Below are positions 1 through 11,572 of a stretch of DNA of 64,000 bases, piece by piece. Below the pieces are notes generated by a model, which saw only the letters and a list, made by a program, of their open reading frames with translations, made no database searches and was not told where the DNA came from. Position 1 is the first letter of the stretch. Each line of letters opens with the position of its first letter. A program made the translations under genes and the position numbers. Origin of the DNA: Sophora flavescens (Eukaryota > Streptophyta > Magnoliopsida > Fabales > Fabaceae); assembly GCA_030762895.1 (NCBI GenBank), contig CM061065.1, positions 73,731,676-73,795,675 on the forward strand. Direction: 5' to 3'.

Positions 1-1
1 C

Positions 2-103
2 ACCAACCAGCTTGCTGACGTTCTAACGAAACCCTTTGATCCAGCACCTTTTCATCAGTTCATAACCAAGCTAGGAGTTAAAACTATCCACTCTCCAGCT
101 TGA
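2..103 (+). CDS. Copia polyprotein, C-terminal end of RNase H (partial)
   Basis: The frame opens at the window edge and ends with TGA at 101-103. It contains the LADVLTKP motif that ends the RNase H domain of plant Ty1/Copia polyproteins, followed by a short tail. RNase H removes the RNA strand during reverse transcription inside virus-like particles. There is no internal stop in the 33 codons visible. The polypurine tract and LTR follow directly, as expected for the 3' end of an element, so the rest lies to the left of the window. The superfamily call is firm; the lineage is not resolved. Confidence 0.85.
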   Translation, partial: TNQLADVLTKPFDPAPFHQFITKLGVKTIHSPA

Positions 104-109
104 GGGGGA
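101..109 (+). promoter_or_regulatory. polypurine tract of the Copia element
   Basis: The purine run TGAGGGGGA overlaps the pol stop codon and abuts the start of the LTR. It is the normal plus-strand priming site of a Copia element. Confidence 0.75.
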
Positions 110-362
110 TATTAGATTACCTATCACAAGTCCTTTGTAATCTTCTTATCTGTTGATTCTGTTGATAAATGGATTAGATTCTGATTTTATGTTACATAAG
201 TATAGGATCAGATTAGATTTGTTATTAGCTATTCTTAAGTATTTCTGTTAGGATGTGAAACTGATTTCTGTTGTATGTGCATCTATATAAGCACATCTCT
301 TGTATTATCTAGATGGATCAATAAGAAAAGTACTGTTCAGAATATCTCCCTGATTTTCATCA
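110..362 (+). repeat. 3' LTR of the Copia element
   Basis: The LTR begins at TATTAGATTACC, probably a mutated TGTTAG start, directly after the polypurine tract. A TATA box (CTATATAAG) lies at about 283-291. The right edge is placed at a CATCA just before LINE sequence begins, giving about 253 bp. The start is well supported; the end could be some 20 bases away because no second LTR is available for comparison. Confidence 0.65.
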
Positions 363-364
363 TA

Positions 365-702
365 ATAGCTATCCAAGATGACATTAGAGGTAACTGGAGA
401 TTATCTTTATTCTATGGCTTCCCAGATTCCTCTCGCAGAAAGGACTCCTGGAATCTGTTGAGATCTCTTTGCTCTATGTCTTAGGATCCTTGGTGTGTCA
501 TTGGTGATTTTAATGATTTATTATCTCCTGAGGATAAGAGAGGAGGTCCAGACCGAGCTCCATGGCTTATTAGAGGTTTTCCTGATGCAGTGATGGATTG
601 TGGTTTGATAGACATTCCTCTTGATGGCTATCAGTTCACTTGGTTCAAAAGCTTGGGGACATCTATTGCAATAGAAGAAAAGTTGGATATAGCTCATGTC
701 TA
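365..702 (+). pseudogene. LINE endonuclease (APE-type) remnant
   Basis: The translated frame shows the plant LINE endonuclease pattern: GNWRLSLFYGFPDSSRR, then after an in-frame TAG at 482-484 the motif CVIGDFNDLLSPEDKRGG, and then DGYQFTW. GDFN is part of the catalytic core of the exonuclease/endonuclease/phosphatase fold that nicks target DNA for target-primed reverse transcription. The N-terminal half of the domain, including the first metal-binding residues, is absent. Frame is lost after about 702. Confidence 0.8.
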
Positions 703-884
703 ATGCTTGGCAGTCTATTTTTCCTCTTGCTTGACTTCAAAATTTGAGTGCTTCCATTTCAGATCACACGCCTCTTCTTCTCAAGCTAGCGCCTGGTGAT
801 TATCATAAGCCTAGGCGTTCCTCTGGCTTTGAGAACTCCTGGCTCCTTAATGCTGATCTTGTGGATTTCGTTCATGATGGATGA

Positions 885-2330
885 ATGAATTACCCAGCGG
901 ATGATATTATCAGGAAATTGGATTATAGTATTACGGAGATGGTCTCTTGGAGTAAACAAAACAGTCCTCAATATAAAAATCTTGCTGCCCAATACCGGAA
1001 TGATTTGGAGAGAGCTCGCATGAATGATGATATTGACTCGGTCATGGAGTTTAAAGAAAATCTTTCTTGTGTCTTATTACAGGAGGACTGTTATTGGTGG
1101 CAAAGAGAAAAATTTTTTTGGCTCAAATATGGTGATACAAACACCAAATTCTTTCTTGCTTCAGCAACTACCCGAAAGAGGAAAAACAAAATTAAAAGAC
1201 TCAAATCAGATGCTAATATTTGGGTGGAGGATCAGCAGGGTCTTTGTAGTCTTGCTTTGGATTATTTCTAAAATATTTATCAAGCAAGACATGGTGATTT
1301 CACTACTGTTATCTTTTGATAAGGATAATATTACCCTTACTGCCCTGTTTACCGAAGCTGAGTTTCACATAGCTATTTTTGATATGCATCCGGATAAATC
1401 TCCTGGCTCAGATGGTCTCAATCCTGGCTTCTATCACCAGTTCTGGCCTATTCTTGGTAGAGAGGTGTTTGAAGCGTCTGGTTCTCAAGGCACTTCCCTT
1501 CTTCGCTAAATGATACTAATAGTGTGCTGGCTCTAAAAAGGTGATAATATTGAGACTATGAGAGATCTGAGACCAATATCTTTATGCAATGTCCTCTGTG
1601 AAATTGTCTCGGACGTGCTAGCTAATCGTTTGAAACCTCTTATTGGTAAGTGTATCTCAGAGGAGCAAGCAGCTTTTGTTCCAGGTTGTTCTATAGTGTA
1701 GAATGCTCATACAAACTTTGAAATCTTGCACTATTTGAAATGTTGAGCATCTGGAAAAAATGGCCATATGGCTCTTAAGCTGGCATTTCAAAGGCTTTTG
1801 ACAGTGTACAATGGAATTATTTAGAGGCGGTCCTTCTGAAGCTCGGCTTTGATGAGATCTGGGTTTCTTGGATCATGATGTGCGTGACGTCAGTTGAGTA
1901 TCAGGTTCTTGTTAATCACGATAGAGTGGGTCCTATCTCTCCCACTAGAGGTCTTCATCTAGGGGATCCTCTTAATTTCCCCATATCTCTACATTCTTTG
2001 TGTTGAGGGATTGTCGGCTTTGATTAATAGAAAATAAAGCATTGGTAATTTTTGTGGTGTTCATAATTGTAGAGGGGCTCCTTCCATTAGCTATATTCTC
2101 TTTGCGGTCGACGACTTTATTTTTTGTAAGGCATCTCTTGATGAGGTGGATTGCTTAAAAGGTATCCTTTCTGATTATGAAAATGGCTCTGGTCTTCCGC
2201 TTTATTTTTTGGCAAAAACATTGAGCATTCTTTATGTGATTCCATTGGTAACTCCTTGGTGGTCCATTCAATCAACGGTAATGGAAAGTATTTGGGCATA
2301 CCATATCTTGTAGGTAGAAACAAAAATCTA
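885..2330 (+). pseudogene. LINE reverse transcriptase remnant
   Basis: Before the RT comes the linker typical of plant LINEs (FFWLKYGDTNTKFF at about 1116-1156). RT blocks follow in several frames: DKSPGSDGLNPGFY near 1393-1434, LRPISLCNVLCEIVSDVLANRL near 1570-1630, a degraded LDISKAFD block near 1770-1805, and HLGDPL near 1950-1975. The catalytic block reads LFAVDD near 2098-2115, with an extra residue splitting the usual ADD. Stops at 1270 and 1508 and several frameshifts make the gene non-functional. Confidence 0.8.
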
Positions 2331-2341
2331 TCTTTGGCTTT

Positions 2342-3485
2342 TTGAAGGATCGTATTTGGAGAAAATGTCAATCTTGGAGTGCCAAATCTCTCTCTAAAGC
2401 GGGAAAGGGGATATTAATTAAATTGGTTGCCCAAGCCATACCTTCTTATTGTATAAATACTTTCTTGTTACCTACATCTCTTGGAGGGGAGATTGAGAGA
2501 ATGCTTAACACTTTCTATCGGGGTTCAAAGAAAAATGGTTCTAGAGGCATAAATTGGCTTAAGTGGAGTAAGCTAACAAAAGACAAGTGCCATGGTGGTC
2601 TAAACTTCCGTAACCTTGAAGCTTTAAACCTTACTATGATTGGCAAACAAGGGTGGAAACTCCTTAATGATCCTAGCTCCTTTCTCTCGCGAGTTCTCAA
2701 AGCTAGATATTACCCTAGTAAGGGTTTCTTGGATGCTGACCTTGGTCACAACCCAAGCTTTACGTGGAGGAGCATATGGACTTCTCAATCTTTGATCAAG
2801 CTTGGTTATCATTGGGTTATTGGAAATGGTCGTAAAATCAATGCGTGGAAAGATCCTTGGCTGCACTCTATCAATAATTTAAGGCCATTAACTCCCATTA
2901 ATCCTCAATATGCTGACCTTATTGTGCATGATTTACTATAGCCGAATGGTGTTTCATGTAATAGAAGCTTGCTAATGGCTCTTTTTAATGAATCTGATGT
3001 CAGAGCCATTTGCAATGTTCCTATCTTTTTGATGTATGGTGAAGATAGAAGAGCGTGGCACTATAGCATTGATGGCTCTTACACGGTCAAAACTGGTTAC
3101 AAACTTTGCATGGCAACATTGCATCCTCCAGCGTAGGTGCATGATGAGCTCAGATGGGATTCTCTTTGGCAACTTAAGGTCCCTCCAAGAGTTTGTTCCT
3201 TCATATGGAGAGTTGCTCATGATTGTTTGCCTTGTAGGCTTAACCTGTCTAGCTGTGGGGTTCCTTATCCTTTGTCTTGTCCAGTGTGTGACATTCACAT
3301 TGAAAAATCTTTTAATTTGTTCTTCACTTGCCCACATGCTATGGCATGCTGGAAAAAAGCCAACTTTTGGCAGTTGCTAGAGAATCTATTCCCTGCACAT
3401 GAAAGCTTTGTTTCTCTCTTGCTTGGTGTGTGTGATGTTCTCAAAGGTGAAAAGCTGGACCATTTTGTTATGATATTATGTGGAG
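2342..3485 (+). pseudogene. LINE C-terminal region with zf-RVT domain
   Basis: 2342-2941 is open for about 199 codons and carries the post-RT region of plant LINEs (GKGILIKLVAQAIPSYCIN, KDKCHGGLNFRNLEALN, WRSIW). After the TAG at 2939-2941 the frame shifts. From about 3137 the zf-RVT domain follows: LKVPPRVCSFIWRVAHDCLPCR, then paired cysteines CPVCDIH and the FFTCPHA motif. The sequence changes to minus-strand Copia near 3485. Confidence 0.8.
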
Positions 3486-3667
3486 GTGATAGCTTGGAAT
3501 GCACGATTCTCACCGCCACCTTTCTTCTTCCAATTCGTAGGCTTGCCATGGAGTTTCAAACATGTCTCATGAGTATGCCCCGAGCTCTTGCAATGCTCGC
3601 ACCATTTATTAGATTTCTTCCCATCTTTCTTCCCCCCTTCATTGTTGTTTCTAGTAGCAAGTGCATA
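3485..3667 (-). pseudogene. Copia C1 gag zinc-knuckle segment
   Basis: The minus-strand translation includes WCEHCKSSGHTHETCLKLHG, a CCHC zinc knuckle of the CX2CX4HX4C class, followed by a Lys-rich stretch. It binds element RNA during particle assembly. It continues the gag at 6775-7520 in the expected order, with the hAT transposon in between. It breaks off at the LINE junction near 3485. Confidence 0.8.
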
Positions 3668-3682
3668 CAGTGGCGGATGTAC
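3668..3682 (+). repeat. left terminal inverted repeat of the hAT element
   Basis: CAGTGGCGGATGTAC begins directly after the 8-bp target duplication. CAGTGG-type ends are usual for this plant hAT group. Confidence 0.8.
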
Positions 3683-4380
3683 GTAGAGGTGAGTGTGCGC
3701 AGCTGCACCCTCTCAATTTTTTTATAATAACCTTAATTTTCGCCCCCACTAATTGTAAATAATTGCACTCATGCCCCTAGGGTATCAGCTGTGCACACTT
3801 GACCACTTGGACCCACATACTTGGTTGGCTGCCTCTGAACTGACCCCACCCCCGCCGACCCTCCGCCTTCCGTCAGGGTGTCCCAGTGGTTCGATCGTTC
3901 AGAAGCAGTGCGGATCTCTTCTCTCGTGACTGCACAACAAAGTACGAAGCGAACACAATGAGGCAAGCAGAGATGGATCTATCTGTAACCAGACCACCGC
4001 CGGCGCCGCCGCGAGGAAGAGCACAACGCACAGTGTTTGTCCCTCTCAACCATGAACTGTCGATACAGTCACAGACACTGAAGTTTGTCCCACTGGTTCG
4101 CAGAGCATAGCTATTTCAGCTTATTACAGAGTTTGGTCTTTAACTCTGAAGTTTGTCCCTGCTTTTTTGACTTATTTAGCCCACCTAACATATTGTTGTT
4201 CATTTAATTGCTCAATTAAAGTGTTAGGGTTATTTGTTTCTTTGATTTGGATTGAACAATGTGATAATCAATTTATGTTAGGGTTAAAATTGGGGATGTT
4301 GAGACAACAACATCATTTCATGAAATTGAATGGCTTAACATGAAATTAAATATATTAATTTTGTTTCTTTAGTTGTAGGA
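3683..4380 (+). other. hAT 5' leader, GC-rich in part
   Basis: No conserved protein is seen here. 3840-4020 is clearly richer in C and G than its surroundings (runs such as CCCACCCCCGCCGACC). A plausible 3' splice site (TTTCTTTAGTTGTAG) ends at about 4378, shortly before the transposase begins. The stretch could be the first exon or untranslated leader plus an intron. Confidence 0.4.
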
Positions 4381-4404
4381 GATAATGGAATTTTTTTGAA
4401 GAGA

Positions 4405-6624
4405 ATGTTATCATCAAATGAGCAACAACCTTCTTTGAATTCTTGTGAATCAAGTCTCCAACAACAAAGGATTGAAATTAATTTAGAAGAGTTGCCATCC
4501 GATCCAGGAAAGCGAGTTAAAATTTCTACATATCATCCTAATGATCGAGATAAGATACGAAGAGCATATTTACAAAGAGGACCATATCAACCTACTCAAC
4601 ATAGATTTCCTCAAAGAAAAATTGGGAATTCTTTAAGAAGATTTTGTCCTTCTTGGTTTAATGAGTTTGGCAACTGGTTAGAGTATAGTATAGAAAAGGA
4701 TGCCGCATTTTGCTTATGTTGCTATCTTTTTAAGCCTGACTTTGGACATCAATCAGTTGGTGATACATTGGTGACAGAGGGATTCACAAATTGGAATAAG
4801 AAAAAAAGGCTCTCATCTCACGTTGGAGGTCCTAATAGTGCTCATAATATTGCTTAGAAGAATTCTCCAGATTTGATGAATCAAAATCACCACATTGAAG
4901 TTGCAATATCTAAGCAATCAGAACAAGTTCATGACTTATATCAAAGGCGTTTAACAACCTCACTTGATTGCATTCACTTTTTATTGATACAAGGATTATC
5001 TTTTCGTGGTCATGATGAATTAATCGATTATGCTAATCAAGGTAATTTTCTTGAACTTCTTAAATTTCTTTTTGAACACAATGAAGCAATAGATCATGTT
5101 GTCTTGGAAAATACTCCTGAAAATCATCAATTAATTGCTCCAGCAATCCAAAAGAATATTGTTAATGCTTGTGCATTGGAAACCATTAGTGCTATTATTA
5201 TTGATCTTTGGAGATGAACCATTTGCTAATATGGTTGATGAAGCCCGTGACATATCGATTAAGGAACAAATGGCTATTGCTTTGAGTTATGTTAACAAAA
5301 ATGGAAGTATTGTTGAGCGCTTTCTTGCTATTGTTCATGTTAAAGATACTACAGCTTTATCATTGAAAATGGCAATTGATGAATTGTTTTGCAAACATGG
5401 GATTAGTATATCAAGAATTCGTGGGCAAGATTATGATGGTGCTAGCAACATGCAAGGGGAATTTTGTGGTCTCAAAAGTTTGATCTTAAGGGAGAATCCA
5501 TCTGCATTTTATGTACATTGTTTTGCTCATCAATTACAACTGACATTAGTTGCTATTGCTAAAAATCACATTGATGTTGCCTCTCTTTTTAGTTTAGTGT
5601 CCTCATTATTAAATGTTGTTGGGGGATCTTGCAAACGACATGACATGCTTCGTGAAAAACAAATAGCCAGTGTTAGAGAGGCATTGGAAAAAGGAGAAAT
5701 TCCAAGTGGGCAAGGTTTGAATTAAGAAACTAGTCTCAAACGAGCCGTCGATACTCGTTGGGATTCACATTATGTAACTTTGATACTCGTTGGGGTTCAC
5801 ATTATGTTGTTAAAATTTATTAAAGAAGATGGATCAAATCCAGAACAAAGAGTTGAAGCTAAATCAAGACATCATCAATGCTATGAACTAGGTTAATATC
5901 ACAAAGCAACGATTACAGACTATGAGGGATGATGGATGGGATTATTTATTGCAGGAGGTAATTTTATTTTGAAATATGGATGAGATTGACATTCCTGATA
6001 TGGAGGATAAGTTTTTTCCCGACGATATGTCACGACGTGGAGGCAGAGCTCAAGCTATCACAATAGAGCATCACTATCGTGTTGAATTATTTTATACTGT
6101 TGTGGATATGCAGCTTAAGGAACTTCATGATCGTTTCTCCGAGGCAGATACTCAGTTGCTTCTTTTTATGTCTTGTTCGAGTGCGACCAATTTGTTCTCT
6201 AGTTTTGATAAGGCAAGACTGATTGAATTTGCGAAGTTTTATCCACGTGAATTTTGTTCAACTGATTTGGTGATGCTTGATAATCAACTTGAGACTTACA
6301 TCATTGATATCCGTAGCAGTGTTGAATTTGAAACTTTGAAAGGTATAATCTTTCAGAGAAGTTGGTTGAAACTGGAAGGCACATTGTCCATTAATTTATC
6401 TTCTTTTGAAGTTAGCAATGATTTTGCATATTGCCATAACAGCCATAGAAAGAGTCTTTTCTGCTATGAAGAATGTGAAAAATAGTTTGCGTAATCGAAT
6501 GGGAGATGCATGGATGAATAATTGTCTAGTGACTTATATTGAGTGAGAAGTGTTCAACAACGTTGACAATGAGTTGATCATTCAACGATTTCAAAACATG
6601 AAGTCACGTAGAGGGCAGTTATGA
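4405..6624 (+). pseudogene. hAT transposase, TTF-type zinc finger / DUF4371 family
   Basis: The N-terminal part (4405-4857) carries the TTF-type zinc finger, with RFCPSWFNEFGNWLEYS and then AFCLCCYLF. The DUF4371 part follows at 4873-5725, with VDEARDISIKEQMAIALSYV, the block GQDYDGASNM and YVHCFAHQLQL, which hold parts of the RNase H-like catalytic fold. The C-terminal hAT dimerisation region is at about 6420-6622 (IERVFSAMKNVKNSLRNRMGD). The gene is broken by a TAG at 4855-4857, a frameshift near 5213, a TAA at 5723-5725, further damage between 5725 and 5976, and frame changes near 6340-6420. The ATG at 4405 is the first usable start; an earlier ATG at 4385 runs into a stop. Confidence 0.85.
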
Positions 6625-6759
6625 GGTATGTAATTTATTTGATTAGATATATTTAATTTTTTTGATTTTAACATTCATATTTTCATCTTTTATATATGAC
6701 GATATTTATTATTAATTATTTTAATTTTAAAAATATGTTTCCCCCACTGCCCCCGAGTC

Positions 6760-6774
6760 CTAGATCCACCACTA
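6760..6774 (-). repeat. right terminal inverted repeat of the hAT element
   Basis: CTAGATCCACCACTA is the imperfect inverse of the left end. The second copy of the target duplication follows directly. Confidence 0.8.
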
Positions 6775-7520
6775 AGTGTAGAGCCCTCTATTTTTGAAAT
6801 CGAGGGTGCCTTACCAATCATAACTCCTTTTTTGGCTTGTTCTCTCCTTACCTCTGAAAAAGTTTAACGAATAGTTGATAGAGCCGTCTTCTCCAAAATT
6901 CTACCTCTTACTTCATCAAGTTCCTTATTTAGCCCAGCAAGAAACATAAATACACGATCATTCTCTTGCCTTTTGATGAATAGGACACTGTCTTCAGTAC
7001 ACCTCCAATTGTCCTCATAACAGAGATCCAATTCCTGCCATAGAGTCATTAGTTCATTATAATAAGTAGTCACATCTCTATTAACTTGTTTGGCATGCCA
7101 TAACATGGATTTTAAATAAAAAATTTGAGAGGAATTCTGAATGTCATAGTATGTATCTTTGACAGCTTCCCAGACATCTTTCACAGTTGGCAAGAATATG
7201 AAGGGTTTTCCAATTGCTGGTTCCATGGAATTAATTAGCCAAGCAATGATTAAAGAATTCTCATATTTCCAGAACCTGAAATTTGGATCAATGTTTGTAG
7301 GCCTCGACGCGTCTCATGTAAGAAATCCAAACTTGCCTTTGCTTTCTAGGATCAATCTAACAGTCTGGGACCATTATGTATAGTTTTTCCCACGAAGTCG
7401 TGGAACATTGACCTGAAGGGAATTATAAAAACCCTCTTGTCCATTAAAATGACAATTGAGGCCTTCGCTGACAACACCACCGGCGCCACAAGCACCACTT
7501 GCGCCGGCACCTCCTGCACG
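6775..7520 (-). pseudogene. Copia C1 gag, N-terminal and central part
   Basis: Read on the minus strand, the N-terminus holds a low-complexity Gly/Ala run followed by LRGKNYT, the usual gag-start pattern. Then come the conserved plant Copia gag blocks: PNFRFWKYENSLIIAWLINS, DVWEAVKDTYYD, YYNELMTLWQELD and FLAGLNKELDEVRGRIL. The protein forms the virus-like particle. A stop lies just after YT near 7379, and another in-frame stop (TAA) at about 6864-6866 follows the long open stretch. The gene resumes at 3667 across the hAT insertion. Confidence 0.8.
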
Positions 7521-9051
7521 TGTGACACCCTCTACCCCACATATTACTATAAAACATTTAATTAAAGAGGAGATATAAAAACATGCATTTATTTCATTAA
7601 AAATAAAAACCGGATAAAAGGTACCACACTGTAACAACTTAAACATGAAAAGAACATAGTTTTAAAAAGATAAAATATAAACAAAACATAAACAGAAACA
7701 TAACCCAACCCCGATGTCACATACATAGTTGGTATAAACGTTCCGGTATAAATCCTCGGAATACAACTTAAACTAACAAATATAACTACTGAAAAAGCTA
7801 AACAAACTAAGCAACCTAACTAGAGTCGTGGCTCCTCAGAGTCACTCCTCCACTGGCTGCTCACCGTCCTCTGCAAAAAAGATATAAGCCAACAACAGGA
7901 AAAGAGAAATGATGAGTGAGAAATCATGTAAACACAACGGCATGGAAGTAGTTGAGCAAGATGAACATATATCATAACATGGCATAGCAATATAAACATC
8001 AACATAATATAATCATATCAAGTGTCATCTCAACCAACATATGCTATGCGGTACAACACTACTCCGCTATTCCGTTATGCATATGGATCCAAACAATCTC
8101 AGGAAGGCAACTTTGGAGTTACATATCCATATTGGCCAAAAAGCACCAACGCCAGCAGTCCACCAAACCATGGGTGAACCCCTTGGATAGCCAACACATC
8201 ATAATAAGGATGCGCCACCGCGGGAGCGTATGGCTCACCAAACCTTGGGTAAACCACCCGAGACTTGGCCAGATTGCCGTACTCTAGGACGACCTCCCCT
8301 ATGTTGAACTTCCCCCACTAACAACTTCAATGTATGAATGCATGAGCACAACAGCAAACAAGGCAACCACCTCCTTTGCTTGGGCTAATAAGCACCCAAG
8401 ACTTATCACCAACATCAACGTCAACATCAGCACCTTAACCCGTAGGGGTCGAGACCCCCTTGGCCAAAAAGCACCAAGGTCCAACTCATTAACACCTAGA
8501 CCAAAAAGAATCGAGGTCACTTTGGCCAAAAAGCATCAAAGCGTATCAACGTGCGGCAACCCAATAGGCACTGGCTTAACAAACTCATTATCCTTTGTTA
8601 CCTTAATTAATCTTTTAATTAAGTTATTTAACTATTTTTCATTCGATTTGTGTGTTATTACATTATTGGGGACATTTGAGGTAAAAGACCCCTCAGTTCC
8701 TTTAATCTCAGATTCTGACCAGTAAGGGGAGCACGGGCGTGCTCACTGTCCTGCACGGTCGTGCTCAATGCGACGCCATCTTCCAGAATTATACTGGGAG
8801 CACGGGTGTGCTCCCTGTTCAGAATGGCGGTGCTCTTGGGCAGATTCAACTTATGTTCTTGGAGCCAAAACTCCTTAACACTCTCAAATCAGATCCTAGG
8901 GTCCTTTGACTAATACAATTGGCATCAAACCTCACCTCTCACTAACAGTTCATGTCTTATGAAACTTTAGGGGAATTAATCCCCAAACCGTTATGTTAAT
9001 TAAGAGTCCTTTTAATTCGGTCAGGGTCTTATTAATAGCTCAACATCAACA
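7521..9051 (-). repeat. element A 3' LTR, distal part
   Basis: It starts at TGTGACACCCTCTACCCC, the inverse of the LTR 3' end, and matches the 14-bp stub of the other LTR at 21784. No gene is visible. It includes the palindromes at 8729-8744, 8753-8766 and 8796-8815. It ends in CAACA (9047-9051), the target duplication made by Copia C2; the LTR resumes at 18024. Confidence 0.8.
8729..8815. repeat. GAGCACG..CGTGCTC palindromes in the LTR of element A
   Basis: Three palindromic copies sit close together: 8729-8744 (GAGCACGGGCGTGCTC), 8753-8766 and 8796-8815 (arms GGGAGCAC/GTGCTCCC). Similar copies lie in the other half of the same LTR at 18770-18785, 18801-18814 and 18821-18836. See findings. 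Confidence 0.75.
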
Positions 9052-10688
9052 TTTGAAACGTGACTCTAAACACAAGAGGGAGGGAGGGGGGGGGGGGGTG
9101 AATTGTGATTTTCAAAAACTTTAATAAAATTGAAACCTATCTGTTATTAAAATGTTTTTCGAAATGAGTTAACAAAAGCACGTACAAATAAAAATGATTT
9201 ACGGAAAACAAAGCAAGAAATAAAATAGTTAAGGGTAAGAAAATTGACACGGCGATGTATCCTGGTTCAGCCACAGACTACCCACGTGACCTACGTCCAG
9301 TCCCCAAGGTAACACCACCAACGGTTTTCACTCAATCCCTAGCTTTTAAATCAGGCGCAGCTAGAACCTTTACAACGAGAACTCTTCACAGAGAAGGGAC
9401 GTACTATCCCCTAGTGATTGAGTCTTAAAAACGTGAGATAACGACTCACAAAAGTTTACCAAAAGATTACAATCAGAAAGCACTCAAAAGTGCAGATATA
9501 AAACAAATTGAAGCTCAATAACAATCACCTATATGGTGTGTATGTCTCTCTCAAGTAATTGATAAATATGCAAGTGTAAGAGTATGAGAGTGATATAGAG
9601 TTATGTTCAAGAGTATAGAAGACTTAGAGAAAATGATCAGAAATTTGGTTCAGGTGTTGTGTGTTTTTCTCTTTGTTTAGACCAATATATATCTCTTTAA
9701 AGCTTAGGTCAAAACTCTTGAAAACTCATTTTTCTCGAGCCATAATCGATTATTAGAAAAGCATAATCGATTATTTTAACGAAAGTCAAAAGGAACATGA
9801 AGAAACAGTCAGGACATAATCGATTACAATAATCGATAACATAGTCTCGCTGAAAAAGCTCAGACTGAATCAGCTAAGCATAATCGATTAACCTAACTGA
9901 TTATGAATCCTCTGACTTTTGATCAGAAAAGTAATACTCAATTTTTGCAATACCATAATCGATTATAGTTCAAAATTTAAACTCAACGTCTAAGACAGAA
10001 TCAAATCTCCATTAAAGCACATTTAAGCCATTTAAAAACTGAGTTTAAAACGTGTTGAAAATATACATAATCGATTATGACAGTTTAAATTTTGAACTTT
10101 CAACAGGAAACAACTCTATAATTTAAAGATTCAATTAAGCATAATTAAGAGCTGAATAATTGATTACCCTAATCGATTATCCCTTTTCAAATTTTGAATT
10201 TAAAAAACCTGTAGCTCTCTTATTTTGGAAACTCATTTAAGCACATTTAGGAGCTGCATAATCGATTACCATAATCGACTACCGTAATCGATTATCCTTC
10301 GAGTAAAATGGTTTTTGAAAATCTTTGAAAATCCTTTAAGGTCTTAAAAAGATGTGGTAAAATTAATTTCGAAGACCTTTTTCAAAACATTTGTGTGTGT
10401 GTGTGATTTATTTTACTTTTGAGAGACACACACCTATTACAGTTTATCTAAAACAAACAATACAATAAAAGAAAATTTCCCTTTTTAACCCCTGTATTTG
10501 TTTGTTCGATCCTTTCCACGCTTTTTGCAATTTGATCCTCTTAGCTTTAGATTTTGCGTGTTTCTCCTTTCCATGCTTTTTGCAATTTGATCCTTTCAGT
10601 TTTGGATTTTGCATGTTGATCATTGGACTTGAAATTCCCCTTTTGCTCATCATCAAAACCAAAATACCTGTCAAGGCATATATCCACA
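9052..10688 (-). repeat. Copia C2 3' LTR
   Basis: About 1.64 kb, closely similar to 16419-18018. It contains a poly-G run near 9085-9099 (the inverse of the CAATTCACCCCC U5 motif), many TAATCGATTA palindromes at 9740-10300, and ends at ATATCCACA, the inverse of the TG start. It carries a segment near 9431-9468 that the other LTR lacks. The open stretches inside are not coding. Confidence 0.9.
9740..10305. repeat. TAATCGATTA palindrome cluster, C2 3' LTR
   Basis: About eleven exact or near copies of the palindrome TAATCGATTA, usually as ATAATCGATTAT, occur within 560 bp at irregular spacing. See findings. Confidence 0.85.
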
Positions 10689-10703
10689 AACTCCCCCTCT
10701 TTT
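10689..10703 (-). promoter_or_regulatory. polypurine tract of Copia C2
   Basis: The minus strand reads AAAAGAGGGGGAGTT immediately before the LTR start TGTGGATATATGCC. Confidence 0.85.
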
Positions 10704-10847
10704 ATGATGACAAACATCTCATGAGGGAATTTCTAAAAAAAATAGAGTTAGAGCAATAAAATATATCACACTTTTTAATTTTGCTCTACTCCCCCTCAAA
10801 CATGCAATCATGTATATCATTTATATCATAATATCATAGAGTTAGAG

Positions 10848-10889
<42 letters not shown>

Positions 10890-11570
10890 TTTAACAAATT
10901 TTGCTATACTCCCCCTTAATCATTTACTCATATAAATTTGAATCACCCTTAATCATTCACTCATGTTATTAATATCTCCCCCTTAATCATTCACTCATGT
11001 TAATTCTCCCCCTTTTGTTATTATCAAAATGCAGGAAATGCATTGTAGCATAGTCATGGCATATATACAAAAAGTCAATTATTTCAAATGTAGATCATAG
11101 AGTATACCATGCATAATTAGATTAGGTAACTGCAGAAGCAAAAATGCCAGGAAGAATAAGATTAAGATTTTCAAATTGGAGGAAACAGTATGGAAGCTTA
11201 TCTGATAACCATTTTTCGACCAATAATCTATTAACTAATCGATTATCTGCTTTCTGGAATAGGGTTCATTAGGTAATCGATGTCCATAATCGATTATTGC
11301 TTCTCTGTTAGGACTCCTCGAAAATCCAGTGGTTCCCTAATCAATTCCTCTAATTGATTAATACTTCTCTGTTGATTTTTCTTGAATGGCCAGTGGTTCC
11401 CTAATCGATTCCTCTAATCGATTATTCTTTCTCTGTTTTGGGAAATGAAAAATTTTCTTGGCATAATCGATTATTACCTCTCTATCTACACACTTAATAA
11501 ACATGTTAGTGAGTAACAAAGTGCATTGTTATGAAACTTCAATTTGTGCATGATGGATCCAAAATTGCTT
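10704..11570 (-). other. Copia C2 3' untranslated region
   Basis: No open frame with a recognisable motif lies between the end of RNase H and the polypurine tract. It contains a (TA)n microsatellite at about 10852-10887, repeated CTCCCCCTTAATCATTCACTC-like stretches at 10905-11010, and more TAATCGATTA copies at 11220-11475. There is no envelope-like ORF here. Confidence 0.7.
10852..10887. repeat. (TA)n microsatellite
   Basis: About 18 TA dinucleotides in a row in the 3' untranslated region of Copia C2. Confidence 0.95.
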
Positions 11571-11572
11571 GT

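Larger units (their letters stand above)
365..3485 (+). mobile_element. LINE (L1-type non-LTR retrotransposon), truncated at both ends
   Basis: Endonuclease, reverse transcriptase and a zinc-binding C-terminal region occur in the usual order of plant L1 elements. ORF1 and the start of the endonuclease are missing, typical of 5' truncation. There is no poly-A tail where the sequence changes to Copia near 3485, so the 3' end is lost as well. The reading frame is broken by many stops and frameshifts, so this is a dead copy. Confidence 0.85.
3668..6774 (+). mobile_element. hAT transposon with TTF-type zinc finger transposase (inactivated)
   Basis: The element is bounded by imperfect terminal inverted repeats: CAGTGGCGGATGTAC at the left, and at the right the reverse complement of TAGTGGTGGATCTAG (11 of 15 matching). 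The flanking 8-bp target duplications are AGTGCATA (3660-3667) and AGTGTAGA (6775-6782), 6 of 8 matching, the length expected for hAT. Inside is a decayed transposase on the same strand. It sits in the gag of Copia C1, whose zinc knuckle resumes exactly at the border, which confirms the ends independently. Confidence 0.88.
3485..7520 (-). mobile_element. Copia element C1, gag fragment split by a hAT transposon
   Basis: Two blocks of minus-strand Copia gag (6775-7520 and 3485-3667) read as one gene once the hAT at 3668-6774 is removed. The right side is cut by Gypsy element A just upstream of the gag start, and the left side is cut by the LINE. C1 is therefore the oldest layer recognisable in this part of the window. 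No LTR, protease or pol of C1 remains. Confidence 0.75.

Noticed and set aside
4396..6624. hAT transposase considered as a host gene domesticated from a transposon
   Set aside because: It has several stops and frameshifts and intact transposon ends and target duplications, so it is a dead transposon.
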